NCBI RefSeq assembly: GCF_900105215.1
Contig: NZ_FOIP01000001.1
Location: 434,001-498,000, forward strand
DNA: 64,000 nucleotides
Source: Lacrimispora sphenoides
GTDB taxonomy: Bacteria; Bacillota; Clostridia; Lachnospirales; Lachnospiraceae
Direction: 5' to 3'
The notes beneath the pieces are model-generated. The model was not told the DNA's origin. It searched no databases and saw nothing but the letters and a program-made list of their open reading frames with translations. The translations under genes were made by a program, and so were the position numbers. Within the stretch, counting starts at the first letter, position 1. Each line of letters begins with the position of its first letter. Below, in pieces: positions 28,496 through 38,309 of the stretch.

Positions 28496-29869
28496 CTATT
28501 TTTCAAGCTTCTTCTTATAAATTTCAATGACTCTTTTCATTGCCTCCTGGCCAGGAGCACCAATGGTCATTCTTTTTTCCACACAGGTTTTTAAGCTGAT
28601 GGCATCATAAATATCTTCTTCGAACACCGGACTGATGGCCTTATATTCTTCCAGGCTCATATCATCCAGGGCAATGCCCTTTTCTATGCAGAAAAGTACA
28701 AGCTGTCCAACGATTCCATGGGCATCCCGGAAGGCCACTCCATGATTTACCAGATAATCGGCCGCATCAGTTGCATTGGTAAAACCGTTTTTGGCGCTGG
28801 CTTCCATCACATCCTTTCGGAAGGTCATGGTGGAAATCATTCCTGTAAACAGGGCAAGGCAGCCTTTTACCGTGTCAATGGCGTCAAAGGCCAGCTCCTT
28901 ATCCTCCTGCATGTCCTTGTTGTAGGCAAGAGGAATTCCCTTCATGGTGGTTAACAGAGACACCAGGGCGCCGTAAACCCTGCCGGTCTTTCCCCTGATC
29001 AGTTCCGCAATGTCCGGGTTCTTTTTCTGAGGCATGATGCTGCTTCCGGTGCTGTAGGAATCATCAATTTCCACAAACCGGTATTCATTAGTATTCCAGA
29101 TAATGATCTCTTCACAGAATCTGCTTAAATGCATGGAAATGATGGATAACGCACTTAAAAGCTCGATTAAGTAATCCCGGTCGGCCACAGAATCCATACT
29201 GTTAAGAGTCGGCCCTGCAAATCCCAGAAGCTCTGCCGTATATTCCCGGTCCAGGGGATAAGTGGTTCCAGCCAAAGCGCCAGAGCCAAGGGGACAATAG
29301 TTCATCCTTTTTTTAATGTCATGAAGGCGGGAATGATCCCTGTCAAACATTTCAAAATAAGCCCCCAGGTGGTGAGCCAGGGTGATTGGCTGCGCTTTTT
29401 GCAGATGGGTAAATCCAGGCATGTAAGTGTCAAGATTTTCTTCCATAAGCTTTAAAAGCACTGAGAGAAGTCCTTCCACCAAAAGGGTAAGCTCATCGAT
29501 CTCATCTCTGGTATACAGCTTCATGTCAAGAGCCACCTGATCATTGCGGCTCCGTCCGGTATGAAGGCGCTTTCCGGCCTCCCCGATCCGTTCCGTTAAT
29601 ACTGCTTCAACGAAAGAATGAATGTCTTCATGTTCCCCCGTTATTACCAGGGCTCCGCTTTCTAAATCCTCCCGGATCTCCATAAGGCCTTTTACGATCT
29701 TATCTTTATCTTCCTCCGTAAGAAGTCCTTGTTTTGCCAGCATCTTCACATGAGCAATGCTGCCCTCAATATCCTGATGATAGAATTTTTGATCAAATGA
29801 TATAGATGCATTAAAGTTGTGAACCAGCTGATTGGTTTCTTTTGTGAAGCGTCCGCCCCATAGTTTCAT
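28496..29869 (-). CDS. argH: Argininosuccinate lyase
   Basis: Last step of arginine synthesis: argininosuccinate to arginine and fumarate. 457 aa, full length. It has the N-terminal [16 protein letters not shown] near residue 103, HLQKAQP near 157, and the fumarase/lyase superfamily signature [12 protein letters not shown] near 278. argG is not adjacent. It lies 39 nt downstream of the yfhO-like gene with no terminator between, so it may be read with it. Confidence 0.97.
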   Translation of the reverse strand: MKLWGGRFTKETNQLVHNFNASISFDQKFYHQDIEGSIAHVKMLAKQGLLTEEDKDKIVKGLMEIREDLESGALVITGEHEDIHSFVEAVLTERIGEAGKRLHTGRSRNDQVALDMKLYTRDEIDELTLLVEGLLSVLLKLMEENLDTYMPGFTHLQKAQPITLAHHLGAYFEMFDRDHSRLHDIKKRMNYCPLGSGALAGTTYPLDREYTAELLGFAGPTLNSMDSVADRDYLIELLSALSIISMHLSRFCEEIIIWNTNEYRFVEIDDSYSTGSSIMPQKKNPDIAELIRGKTGRVYGALVSLLTTMKGIPLAYNKDMQEDKELAFDAIDTVKGCLALFTGMISTMTFRKDVMEASAKNGFTNATDAADYLVNHGVAFRDAHGIVGQLVLFCIEKGIALDDMSLEEYKAISPVFEEDIYDAISLKTCVEKRMTIGAPGQEAMKRVIEIYKKKLEK

Positions 29870-29908
29870 AATTGAGAATTCTCCTTTCCTTTGTATTGCT
29901 GTGACTAC

Positions 29909-32812
29909 TTAATTGGTAGAATGAACCCGCATGGGTCTGCGCTTTTTCCCTATTCCTGAGGATACACCTGCAAGTATCAGCAGAAAGACCACGCTTCCAG
30001 CCGTTATGATACCGCCTGTTTTAAGTCCCTCGGGCATATATTCCAGAGAAATATCATGGGTCCCGGCAGTCATATGCACGCTTAAAAACGTATCAAATAA
30101 TTTATAAGGCTCAACAACTTTTCCGTCAACCCTGATCGTCCAGCCCTTGTCATAGGGAATGCTTAAAAACAGCAGGCCGGCCTTATCAGCAGTGACATTT
30201 CCCTGTATCTGCGTATCAGTCCACTTTGTAAGCTTCATGGAATTCTTGTCTAAAATGTTGTACACAGACTCAAGGCCCTCAGGAAGAAAACGGTAAGCGA
30301 CCGCCACCAGATCCTGATCATTGTCATCGTTTCGCAGAGTAATCTTTTCCCCTGCTTTTATATAGCCCAGTTCCAGCAGATAGCCGCGGCTCACATTATC
30401 AAAGTTTTTGGTCTTTTCTCCAAGCAGAGCATTTACCTTTTCCACCTTTTTATTGCTGACAAATACATAATAGTCTCCATCCGCTTCCGGTGTAAACGTA
30501 AAGCTGGTTCCGGTGATTTCGCTTGGAACCTCAGACAGTACCGGATTGGCTCCTAATACCACGGAAAAATCATTTTGGACCTCTGCCGGATTTGTTAAAT
30601 CCAGCTGCCAGTTATCTTCAAAGTCATATGGTAACATAAATCCCAAAGACAAGGCAAAGCTGTTTTCCCGGAGATACATCTCATCATTTGAAGCAATCGG
30701 TACGGATATGCCGTCATCCTCGGTTTCTTCCGAGTACAGCCCGTATTTGACCGCAAAAAGTGCATCTATCAGAGGCGTACTTCCCGTAATGCTGTAAGCA
30801 TTGGTAGAGCTTTCGCAGCCCAGTTTTTTAAAGAATGCCGTAAGATCTGCATTGGCTGTGGAGGAAAAGAGGGAGACCGTAGGAAAGTTCAGCCAGGCTC
30901 CGTCATTTTTGGTTTTTCTTGTGACCTTTTCGATCCGGTAAAAAGAGGTACCAGGCATCAGGCTTTCTGCCAGCTCCGAAGATGCCTTATTATCCTTCAT
31001 ATAGCTGGTCCTGCTGGTGGTCGTCACGCTGGTGACCGTGGTATTAACCGCGGCTTCTAAGGAGACCACGCCAAGGGCCAGAAGTACCAGCACATTTCGG
31101 CTCACTCCTCTTTGGTAAAGGCTGATAAGGCCGGCATAAATGGAAAGGAACAAAATAGCCACATAAAATACGGAAAAATGATAAGCCTCATCCGTTATAA
31201 GCTTTTGCGCCATCAAAACAAAGATCACCGAAGCAAAAAAAGCTATTACAATATGCTTCCATGGAATCTCATGCAAGTGAATGTAAGCCTGATAGCACGT
31301 AAACAGCATGAGAAAAATATAAATAAAAGACTGTCTGCATGGCAGGCTGTTGGGATAATGAAATCCATGCCAGATAAAATTCAGTGTATTAACGGAAAAG
31401 CTGGCAAAGAAAAACAGCAGCAGGGAGCACATAACAATCTTTTCCCTCTGCCTGATCTGTTTACAGCCCAGGTAAAGAAGGAAAAACATGAGAACTGCCA
31501 CACCGCAGTAGATATTAGGCCAGTGGTCCAACCCGATTTCCGGTTCCACCGCCGGAAGATGTCTGGCGATCATGTCAAATATGGAAAAATAGGAGCTGAT
31601 GGTCTGGGGAAAATTAAAATCTCCCGAAGCAGTTGACTGCAGCGCATAAATTTCAGGAAGCAGAACTACAGCAGAAAGGCCTCCTGCTAATAAGGAAAAC
31701 AGAGCAAACAGTCCTCCACGGATAAAGATTTCCTTCCAGGATCTCAAGCCTTCTAATATAAGAAGAGCAATAAAGTAGAATACCATAAAAATACATATCA
31801 TAATGGATATGTAATAATTTGATAAAATTGATAGTCCCAGTGTAATACAGTATAGAAAACACTTCTTTTCTTTCACCAGCTTCTCAAGGCCCAGCATAAT
31901 GAGCGGGAATAGAAGAATGCAATCCAGCCACATGATATTCCAGCTGTAAGCCGCCATATATCCGGACAGAGCATAGAAGATGCCAAAAAAAGCGACTCCA
32001 AAGTCCATGGTCTTGTTATGCCTGCGCAGATACCAGGAAAAGGATAGTCCGCTTAATCCGATCTTAAATACGATCAGATAGGTCATAAATTCAATGACAT
32101 AATTCTTCGGGCAAAGTACCAGCAGCCAGTTTAAAGGACTTGCCAGATAATAAGCATAAAGAGCTGCAAAATTCACGCCCATGCCGATATCCCAGCTGTA
32201 CAGAAGGCTTCCTCCATGGGTCAGCTTATAACGGAACTCAGAAAAAAACGGAGCATACTGATGATACATATCAGTCCTTAAAAAGCTTTCCTCACCAAAA
32301 GGAAAAATCCCCCGCTGGGCAAATATGATAACCATGATCACCATTGGCACAAAAAAAGCTGCAAGGAGTCCGTCGGAGGGCCTTACCAGGGTGCCTGTCC
32401 CCTCTTTTTTAGCAAATATTCTTTCTTTATAGCTATCTAACTGCCCAATTTCCAACTCTTCCTCAGCTTCATCGTCTTCCGGTTCCTCAAGAATGTCCAT
32501 GAAATCCGTAACAGGAACAGCCTCTTTCTCCTGCTCCAAGTCTTCTCCGTAATTCAAATCTTCATAATCAAGATCCCCATCATACAGCTCTTCCATCCCG
32601 TCAACCGGAATATCAAGGCGTATCCTGGGTGCAGAAGCCAGTTCTAATTCCTGTTCTGCCATTTCCCCTTTGGGATCGTAAGTAACCTTCTCCTCTTCAT
32701 TTCCTTGCTTCAAGTCATTTTCCCCTGTTGTAATTTCTTTTTCACCTGATGTCATTTGCAGCATATCCTCTAGTTCTTTCGATATCTTTTCAATCTCGTC
32801 ATCGTGTTCCAT
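29909..32812 (-). CDS. YfhO family membrane protein
   Basis: 967 aa. A long acidic cytoplasmic N-terminus (about 1-150) precedes a multi-spanning membrane domain of roughly 12-13 helices (GIFYALSGYMAAYSWNIMWLDC is typical). A large extracellular beta-rich C-terminal part and a final TM helix before a basic tail follow. YfhO proteins are GT-C-like enzymes implicated in glycosylating lipoteichoic acid or related cell-surface polymers. The start is 15 nt from the gtrA stop, and a GtrA flippase partner fits that role. Confidence 0.88.
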   Translation of the reverse strand: MEHDDEIEKISKELEDMLQMTSGEKEITTGENDLKQGNEEEKVTYDPKGEMAEQELELASAPRIRLDIPVDGMEELYDGDLDYEDLNYGEDLEQEKEAVPVTDFMDILEEPEDDEAEEELEIGQLDSYKERIFAKKEGTGTLVRPSDGLLAAFFVPMVIMVIIFAQRGIFPFGEESFLRTDMYHQYAPFFSEFRYKLTHGGSLLYSWDIGMGVNFAALYAYYLASPLNWLLVLCPKNYVIEFMTYLIVFKIGLSGLSFSWYLRRHNKTMDFGVAFFGIFYALSGYMAAYSWNIMWLDCILLFPLIMLGLEKLVKEKKCFLYCITLGLSILSNYYISIMICIFMVFYFIALLILEGLRSWKEIFIRGGLFALFSLLAGGLSAVVLLPEIYALQSTASGDFNFPQTISSYFSIFDMIARHLPAVEPEIGLDHWPNIYCGVAVLMFFLLYLGCKQIRQREKIVMCSLLLFFFASFSVNTLNFIWHGFHYPNSLPCRQSFIYIFLMLFTCYQAYIHLHEIPWKHIVIAFFASVIFVLMAQKLITDEAYHFSVFYVAILFLSIYAGLISLYQRGVSRNVLVLLALGVVSLEAAVNTTVTSVTTTSRTSYMKDNKASSELAESLMPGTSFYRIEKVTRKTKNDGAWLNFPTVSLFSSTANADLTAFFKKLGCESSTNAYSITGSTPLIDALFAVKYGLYSEETEDDGISVPIASNDEMYLRENSFALSLGFMLPYDFEDNWQLDLTNPAEVQNDFSVVLGANPVLSEVPSEITGTSFTFTPEADGDYYVFVSNKKVEKVNALLGEKTKNFDNVSRGYLLELGYIKAGEKITLRNDDNDQDLVAVAYRFLPEGLESVYNILDKNSMKLTKWTDTQIQGNVTADKAGLLFLSIPYDKGWTIRVDGKVVEPYKLFDTFLSVHMTAGTHDISLEYMPEGLKTGGIITAGSVVFLLILAGVSSGIGKKRRPMRVHSTN

Positions 32813-32827
32813 TTCATTTACCTCTCT

Positions 32828-33253
32828 TTACAGGGGTTCTTCCTCTCTCTTCCGGAATATGAAAACCTTGCTGAATCCATAGTTTGCAATTACAACAACC
32901 ACGGATACCAGTATTTTACTTACATATTCATCCATTTTGAGCCAGGAAACCATTATCACCATAAGAATCATTTCCATGACGCCTGACGCTGCTCTGCATG
33001 CGGTAAACGATAGAATCTCCTTCATGACAAAGCCCAGATGCAGGTCATAGCTTTGAAAAACAAAGATTTTATTTACAACAAAGGCAAAGAGGACGGAAAC
33101 AACCCATGCTGCCGCAGTTGCGGCACGGTAGTCAATGCCCGCCTTCACCATGAACCAATAGACAACCCAGTTAACCAGGGTCGTCAACACTCCAAATATC
33201 AAATAGGAAATGACTTCCCGGTTCATGACCTTGTCCCAGATTTTTCTAATCAT
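32828..33253 (-). CDS. GtrA family membrane protein
   Basis: 141 aa with four TM helices (YLIFGVLTTLVNWVVYW first). GtrA proteins move polyprenyl-linked sugars across the membrane for surface glycosylation. Coupled to the downstream YfhO-type protein. The leader carries copy B of the twin-hairpin element. Confidence 0.88.
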   Translation of the reverse strand: MIRKIWDKVMNREVISYLIFGVLTTLVNWVVYWFMVKAGIDYRAATAAAWVVSVLFAFVVNKIFVFQSYDLHLGFVMKEILSFTACRAASGVMEMILMVIMVSWLKMDEYVSKILVSVVVVIANYGFSKVFIFRKREEEPL

Positions 33254-33283
33254 CTTTTCTCTCCTAAAAAACTACATTTCCTC

Positions 33284-33340
33284 TTTCCTGCCCATGCACT
33301 TTGGGCATACAGGTATACCCGCAGGGTATTTCCTCTATTG
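33284..33340 (-). repeat. Twin-hairpin leader element, copy B (upstream of gtrA)
   Basis: Ungapped match to 15434-15490. On the minus strand it reads as an ATACCC/GGGTAT hairpin followed by a GCCCA/TGGGC hairpin, starting just downstream of a consensus TATAAT (about 33347-33352). It is therefore probably the 5' end of the gtrA transcript. Confidence 0.6.
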
Positions 33341-33371
33341 TATTATAGGGAAAGAAAATTGTAAAGGGATT

Positions 33372-34373
33372 CTAAGGCTTCCCAACCAGAAACTCCCTGG
33401 CTCCCTGGGAATAGTAAACCTCCCCATCCTCTGTAATAAATACGCCATATACGCCGTCCGTGGAGTCCAGAAGCTCCATTCCCTTTTTAAGCCCAAGGGA
33501 AAAACAGGTGGTGGAAAGGGCGTCCCCGTCTGCGGACAGCTCTGATAAAATGGTGACGGACACAAGCCCGTTCTCATATGGATAACCATACCCCGGGTTC
33601 AAAAGATGGTGGTAGTTCACACCATCTTTAACAAAATGCCGTTCATACACTCCGGATGATACCACGGACATGTCATTGATATTCATAATTTCTATGGTTT
33701 CATTCCTGTCTGCATAAGGTTTTTGAAGGCCGATTTTAAACGGTGTACCGTCAGGCTTCTGCCCCACGCAAAGGACATTTCCTCCCAGATTGATCACGGC
33801 ACTCTTTACTCCCTGTTCTAATAGAAAATCCTTCATCCGGTCCGCAATATATCCCTTGGCGATTGCCCCAAAATCAAGGGACGTATCCGGAGATAAAAAT
33901 GTAAGGGTATTTCCCTCAAGCTTTAAATTCCGGTAATCTACTTTTTTCCTGGCCTCCTGTATCTTTGCATCAGGCGGTACAACCGGATTCAGGGATGTAA
34001 AATCCCATAGAGAAGACAAAGGCTCCACGGTAACATCAAAACCCCCGTCTGATATTTGAGAATAATAAAGGCTCTTGGAAATAAGAGCCTCCACATCCGG
34101 GGATACTGTCACGGTCTCTTCACTGGCAGGCCTGTGATTTAACTTGTAAACCTCACTGCCTTCAATGGTTTTGCTGAAAATATTTTCATAGGACCGGCAT
34201 AAATCCAGACAGTCAGATAAAATTTTAGGATCGTCCTTATCGTAAAGAGTCACAGTTACAAAGGTGTTCAGCATAAAATCGGATTTACTGAGCGGATCCA
34301 CCCTTCTTTCACAGCCCATAAGCAAAAGAGCTGTTATACCTGCGATCAAAACAACTGCTCTCCTTTTTTTCAT
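33372..34373 (-). CDS. apbE: FAD:protein FMN transferase, lipoprotein form
   Basis: ApbE attaches FMN through a phosphoester bond to Thr/Ser of exported flavoproteins such as Rnf/Nqr subunits. 333 aa with lipobox LMGC near residue 20, LNTFVTVTLYD, DFGAIAKGYIADR near 168, and the C-terminal metal and FAD motif DGDALSTTCFSLG near 285. It overlaps the cbiK gene by 4 nt (ATGA), so the two are translationally coupled. Confidence 0.94.
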   Translation of the reverse strand: MKKRRAVVLIAGITALLLMGCERRVDPLSKSDFMLNTFVTVTLYDKDDPKILSDCLDLCRSYENIFSKTIEGSEVYKLNHRPASEETVTVSPDVEALISKSLYYSQISDGGFDVTVEPLSSLWDFTSLNPVVPPDAKIQEARKKVDYRNLKLEGNTLTFLSPDTSLDFGAIAKGYIADRMKDFLLEQGVKSAVINLGGNVLCVGQKPDGTPFKIGLQKPYADRNETIEIMNINDMSVVSSGVYERHFVKDGVNYHHLLNPGYGYPYENGLVSVTILSELSADGDALSTTCFSLGLKKGMELLDSTDGVYGVFITEDGEVYYSQGAREFLVGKP

Positions 34374-35167
34374 CCTATATCCTCCAGATTCTTACATGCT
34401 TCTCTGGTATGATCCAGGAGCATCCGGCGGACTCCCTCCAGTTCTCCCATACCCTTTAACCGGCAGACCACCTGATAGCCGTCAGACTCCAGCTGGCTTT
34501 TCCAGGATTCTTCTCCTTCTCCTGCCATATCATTATGGGCATGGTCTCCGGATACGATCATAAGCGGCTGCAGCACCATACGGTTAGAACCGGTTTTCTC
34601 CACCTCTTCTTTTATGGATTCAAAAGTTGGCTCCGCCTCCACGGTTCCTATATGATACCTGCTGTATCCATTCTGCCTGAACACCTCCGCTAAACGCGGA
34701 TAGCACTCATTGGCCTCATGCTCCGTACCATGTCCCATGAATAGGATTTCCGTTCCTTCCCTGTTATATTCCTTCGTGTCCTCTGTCAGCACACTGCAAA
34801 GCCTTTTATAGTCCTCTTCCTCCGAAAGCAGCGGCTTTCCCCACAGGATCCGGCGGAACCGGTTCTCATACTGTTTCACGGCAGCTACCATGCCGTCATT
34901 CTCTTCCCCTCCCATAACCAGGGTGGGCTGAACGATCACATGCTGAAATCCCTCCTGTGCCAGCTTTTCTAAGGCTTCCGCCACACTGTCTATGTAAATG
35001 TTGTCTCTTTTTTTCAATATTCCAATAATGATCCGGCTTGTAAATGCCCGGCGCACCTCATACTCCGTAAACTCTTCCTTTATGGACTGCTCAATGGCTT
35101 CTATGGTTTTCATTCTGCTTTCATGATAAGTAGTTCCAAAACTTACTACTAAAATCGCCTTTTTCAT
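34370..35167 (-). CDS. cbiK: Sirohydrochlorin cobaltochelatase (CbiK)
   Basis: Inserts Co2+ into sirohydrochlorin or precorrin-2 on the anaerobic cobalamin pathway. 265 aa, the CbiK length, with SFGTTYHESR near residue 10, catalytic His in MGHGTEHEANECY near 145 and the second His in SGDHAHNDMAGE near 207. No other cobalamin gene is adjacent, which is unusual. Some CbiK-like proteins handle other metals or tetrapyrroles. Confidence 0.9.
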   Translation of the reverse strand: MKKAILVVSFGTTYHESRMKTIEAIEQSIKEEFTEYEVRRAFTSRIIIGILKKRDNIYIDSVAEALEKLAQEGFQHVIVQPTLVMGGEENDGMVAAVKQYENRFRRILWGKPLLSEEEDYKRLCSVLTEDTKEYNREGTEILFMGHGTEHEANECYPRLAEVFRQNGYSRYHIGTVEAEPTFESIKEEVEKTGSNRMVLQPLMIVSGDHAHNDMAGEGEESWKSQLESDGYQVVCRLKGMGELEGVRRMLLDHTREACKNLEDIG

Positions 35168-35276
35168 TCTGATATCCCATGCTTTCTGTTATGGATCGTT
35201 ATGCTTAAACTTCAATTATTTTCCCGATTACCATATCATAGATGAACTTTACTGTCAAACCTCTTTTCACGCACAA

Positions 35277-35310
35277 CAGGCGCAAAACCAAAGGGTTCTG
35301 CGCCTGCTGC
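35277..35310 (-). terminator. Hairpin after the alcohol dehydrogenase gene
   Basis: CAGGCGCA and TGCGCCTG arms, with an inner AACC/GGTT pairing, lie about 30 nt after the stop at 35340. The U run is poor (TTGTG), so termination efficiency is uncertain. Confidence 0.55.
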
Positions 35311-35339
35311 ACACATTGCATTCATATACTGGAGATTAT

Positions 35340-36530
35340 TTAAAAATCTACCTCTTTATCATAGTAACAACAGGATAACAGTTTCTCCATCTCAGCGGAC
35401 GTGATCGGTCTTGGGTTGGAGCCGGTGCATGCATCACCTACTGCCAGCTCTGCTACTGTCCCTAATTTATCATTGAACTCTGCTTCGTCAATGATTCCGC
35501 CTTCATATTCCTTAATACAAGCAGGAATATTAAGCTTTTCGTTCATGGAACGGATCTCTGCGATCAATGCATGAACCAGTTCCTCATCATTATTCCCCTT
35601 CAAATCAATGAAGCGGGCAATATCTGCATAACGCTTTGCAGCCTCCGGAACCTTTGAATTAAATTTAATTACCTTTGGCAGGTACATGGCGTTTGCGCAG
35701 CCATGGACAATATGTCCCCCTGAATAAGCAGCGCCTGTCTTATGGGCCATGGAATGAACAATGCCTAAAAGGGCATTGGAGAATGCCATTCCTGCCAGAC
35801 ACTGGGCATTATGCATACGGGCACGGGCTTCCTTGTCCCCGTTATAAGAATCAATTAAGTCATTATGTATCATCTTAATAGCATGAAGAGCCAGAGGATC
35901 GGTGTAGTCACAATGGAGGGTTGATACGTAAGCTTCCACCGCATGAGTCAGGGCATCCATACCAGTATGGGCGGTCAGCTTCTGAGGCATGGTCTCAGCC
36001 AGGTCCGGATCAACGATTGCAATATCCGGTGTGATGTTGAAATCTGCCAGCGGATATTTCACTCCTTTTTTATAATCCGTAATAACACTGAATGCCGTTA
36101 CCTCGGTTGCCGTACCGGAAGTAGACGGAATGGCGCAGAATCTTGCCTTTGTTCTCAGAGTCGGGAAATTAAAGGGAATGCATAAGTCCTCGAATGTGGT
36201 TTCAGGATATTCATAAAATGCCCACATTGCCTTTGCCGCATCAATAGGAGATCCGCCGCCGATTGCAACGATCCAATCCGGCTCAAATTCACGCATCATT
36301 TCTGCACCCTTCATCACCGTATCCACGCTGGGATCCGGCTCTACTCCTTCAAACAGCTTTACTTCCATTCCGGCTTCTTTCAGGCATGCCACCACCCTGT
36401 CAAGAAATCCAAAACGTTTCATGGAACCGCCGCCGACAACCACGATCGCCTTTTTTCCTTTTATATTCTTAAGCTCTTCCAGGGCGCCCTTCCCGTGATA
36501 TAGGTCTCTCGGTAATGTAAATCTAGCCAT
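35340..36530 (-). CDS. Iron-containing alcohol dehydrogenase
   Basis: 396 aa. NAD(P)-binding GGGSPIDAAKAMW lies near residue 97. The iron ligands are an Asp near 198 and His residues in GMDALTHAVEAYV, GIVHSMAHK and GGHIVHGCANAM (about 200-285). The family reduces aldehydes such as butanal or acetaldehyde to alcohols with NAD(P)H, recycling reduced cofactor in fermentation. The redox regulator Rex is encoded 1 kb away, but no clear Rex operator is seen here. AAGGAGG precedes the ATG. Confidence 0.93.
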   Translation of the reverse strand: MARFTLPRDLYHGKGALEELKNIKGKKAIVVVGGGSMKRFGFLDRVVACLKEAGMEVKLFEGVEPDPSVDTVMKGAEMMREFEPDWIVAIGGGSPIDAAKAMWAFYEYPETTFEDLCIPFNFPTLRTKARFCAIPSTSGTATEVTAFSVITDYKKGVKYPLADFNITPDIAIVDPDLAETMPQKLTAHTGMDALTHAVEAYVSTLHCDYTDPLALHAIKMIHNDLIDSYNGDKEARARMHNAQCLAGMAFSNALLGIVHSMAHKTGAAYSGGHIVHGCANAMYLPKVIKFNSKVPEAAKRYADIARFIDLKGNNDEELVHALIAEIRSMNEKLNIPACIKEYEGGIIDEAEFNDKLGTVAELAVGDACTGSNPRPITSAEMEKLLSCCYYDKEVDF

Positions 36531-36610
36531 CGTATAATCCTCCTTGTGAGTATCCAGTTCTTTGCTATAGCTGTATTGTAGCTCAAACAGACAGGAAATA
36601 CAAAGGTAAA

Positions 36611-36646
36611 AAAATATATATCAGTATATAAATACTGATATATATT
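36611..36646 (-). terminator. AT-rich palindromic terminator of the lysR gene
   Basis: A near-perfect palindrome (AAATATATATCAGTAT / ATACTGATATATATTT) followed on the minus strand by TTTTTTTACC, 9 nt after the LysR stop. Confidence 0.7.
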
Positions 36647-36654
36647 TAACATTC

Positions 36655-37575
36655 TTATTCTAAAAAAATACTCTTCACTGTTTCAAGCTGGTTTAGAAAC
36701 CCTTTATCCCAGTCCGTAAACGAATACCCCTTCCTGTAGATCAGCGCATCCTGGTATGTCCCAGTCTTTTTTTTGCACTGCCGCTCCACCAGGCCGTACC
36801 TTGTAAGGAGCTCTTCCGGCATGGGAGAGACCCACATATACGTGTGAGGATCTTCCTCCAAAAGGTCGAACTGGCTTCCCCGTTCAAATACGTAAACATG
36901 TTTTGGAGATTCCGGAACCTTTCCTTTCTTTTCAAAATTCTCCCGGCGGCCAGATGGTCCGTCACCATGGGCAATCTCAATATAAGGCAGCAAGTCTTCT
37001 CCCATGATTTCCTTTTTCCCTGCAAGGGGATGATGTTCGGACATGAGAAGCCTTAGGGAGTATTCCAAAACCGGATCTAGTAAAAGGCCCTTTGCCGCTG
37101 CTGCCTGGGCATAGTATCCTTCTGAAGACGACTGATACCGAATAATACCCAGATTATATTCTCCGGTTTCCACATCCTTTAAGGTATCTGCAGAATTTGT
37201 CTCCCGCAGCCATACATTCATTCCCTCTTCCTTCTCCAGGCTTCGGATAAACCGGGAAAATGCAAGGCTTAAATAACTTGCCCTTGGCATAGAAAGGGAA
37301 AATTCCACCCCTCCCACCTGATCTGGTTTATATAAATGTTCCATCTTTTCAATCTGGTCCAGGACATTTCTGGCATGCTCCAGAAAAATCCTTCCCCTTG
37401 CCGTAGGAATCACGCCCTTGGACGTCCGTCTGAAAATCGGAGCGCCAAGGCTTTCTTCTAAGGTTTTGATCGCCTTGCTTAAATTAGGCTGGTCCATGTA
37501 GAGGTTGGCAGCCGCCTTGGTTATGGAACCTGTTTTTTCCACCTCCACGGCATATTGTAACAATACAGTATTCAA
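36655..37575 (-). CDS. LysR family transcriptional regulator
   Basis: 306 aa. The N-terminal winged helix-turn-helix (ITKAAANLYMDQPNLSKAI near residues 18-36) is followed by a periplasmic-binding-like effector domain. The ATGA overlap with the rex stop shows coupling. The target and the effector are unknown; the downstream alcohol dehydrogenase gene is a candidate. Confidence 0.9.
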   Translation of the reverse strand: MNTVLLQYAVEVEKTGSITKAAANLYMDQPNLSKAIKTLEESLGAPIFRRTSKGVIPTARGRIFLEHARNVLDQIEKMEHLYKPDQVGGVEFSLSMPRASYLSLAFSRFIRSLEKEEGMNVWLRETNSADTLKDVETGEYNLGIIRYQSSSEGYYAQAAAAKGLLLDPVLEYSLRLLMSEHHPLAGKKEIMGEDLLPYIEIAHGDGPSGRRENFEKKGKVPESPKHVYVFERGSQFDLLEEDPHTYMWVSPMPEELLTRYGLVERQCKKKTGTYQDALIYRKGYSFTDWDKGFLNQLETVKSIFLE

Positions 37576-38261
37576 TTATCTTCCTCCTCCGTCCACTGCC
37601 CGCCTTCCTTGTCCACCTCATATAGATATTTGGACAGAGCCGCCAGCGACACAGCCATGTTCTCATTCTGCACCAGAACATGGTCAGGCACGGTTAAGTG
37701 GGTGGGAGCAAAGTTCCATATGGCCCTTACACCGCCGCCTACCAGACGGTTACATACCTCCTGGGCATATTCCGCCGGGACCGTGATGATGCCGATGTGA
37801 ATGTTCATTCTCCTGCAGAGATTTTCCAGCTTGTCCATGGGAAATACCGGTTTGCCTCCAGTTTTTGTATTCACCCTTCTTCCATCGGAATCAAAGGCCA
37901 GGACAATCTCCACTCCGTACTGCTCAAACCCTTTATAAGACAGCAAGGCTTTTCCCAGGGATCCGACTCCTACCAGAGCCGCCTGGTTCGTATTATGGAA
38001 CCCTAAAAACTCTTCCATGTCTCTGATTAAATCCTTCACCACATATCCCAATTTGGGCTTTCCAGCTGTTTTTGCTACCATTGCCAGATCCTTGCGCACC
38101 TGGACTTCATTAAGCTGAAGATCCAGGGCAATGGCAGGCGCTGATATAGTCTCTGTCCCTTCCCTGTATTTCCGTTCCAGATAATGATGATACATTGGAA
38201 GACGCTCCAGTGTCTTCCTGGATATGCCTCCTACCAAGTTTTTTTTCTCTTCCATAAGCAT
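37572..38261 (-). CDS. rex: Redox-sensing transcriptional repressor Rex
   Basis: 229 aa. The N-terminal winged helix (about 1-80; ISRKTLERLPMYHHYL near the start) precedes the Rossmann domain GVGSLGKALLSY near residue 98 that senses the NADH/NAD+ ratio. Rex represses fermentation and respiration genes when NADH is low. It sits between queA and lysR on one apparent transcript. Confidence 0.96.
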   Translation of the reverse strand: MLMEEKKNLVGGISRKTLERLPMYHHYLERKYREGTETISAPAIALDLQLNEVQVRKDLAMVAKTAGKPKLGYVVKDLIRDMEEFLGFHNTNQAALVGVGSLGKALLSYKGFEQYGVEIVLAFDSDGRRVNTKTGGKPVFPMDKLENLCRRMNIHIGIITVPAEYAQEVCNRLVGGGVRAIWNFAPTHLTVPDHVLVQNENMAVSLAALSKYLYEVDKEGGQWTEEEDN

Positions 38262-38309
38262 ACACCTTCTCCATTCTCCCTTAACATCAGTACTCTTGCA
38301 TTCCAGTCC

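Noticed and set aside
36531..36654. Rex operator upstream of the alcohol dehydrogenase
   Set aside because: No TTGTTAA-N4-TTAACAA-like palindrome is present; the only palindrome there is the AT-rich terminator of lysR.
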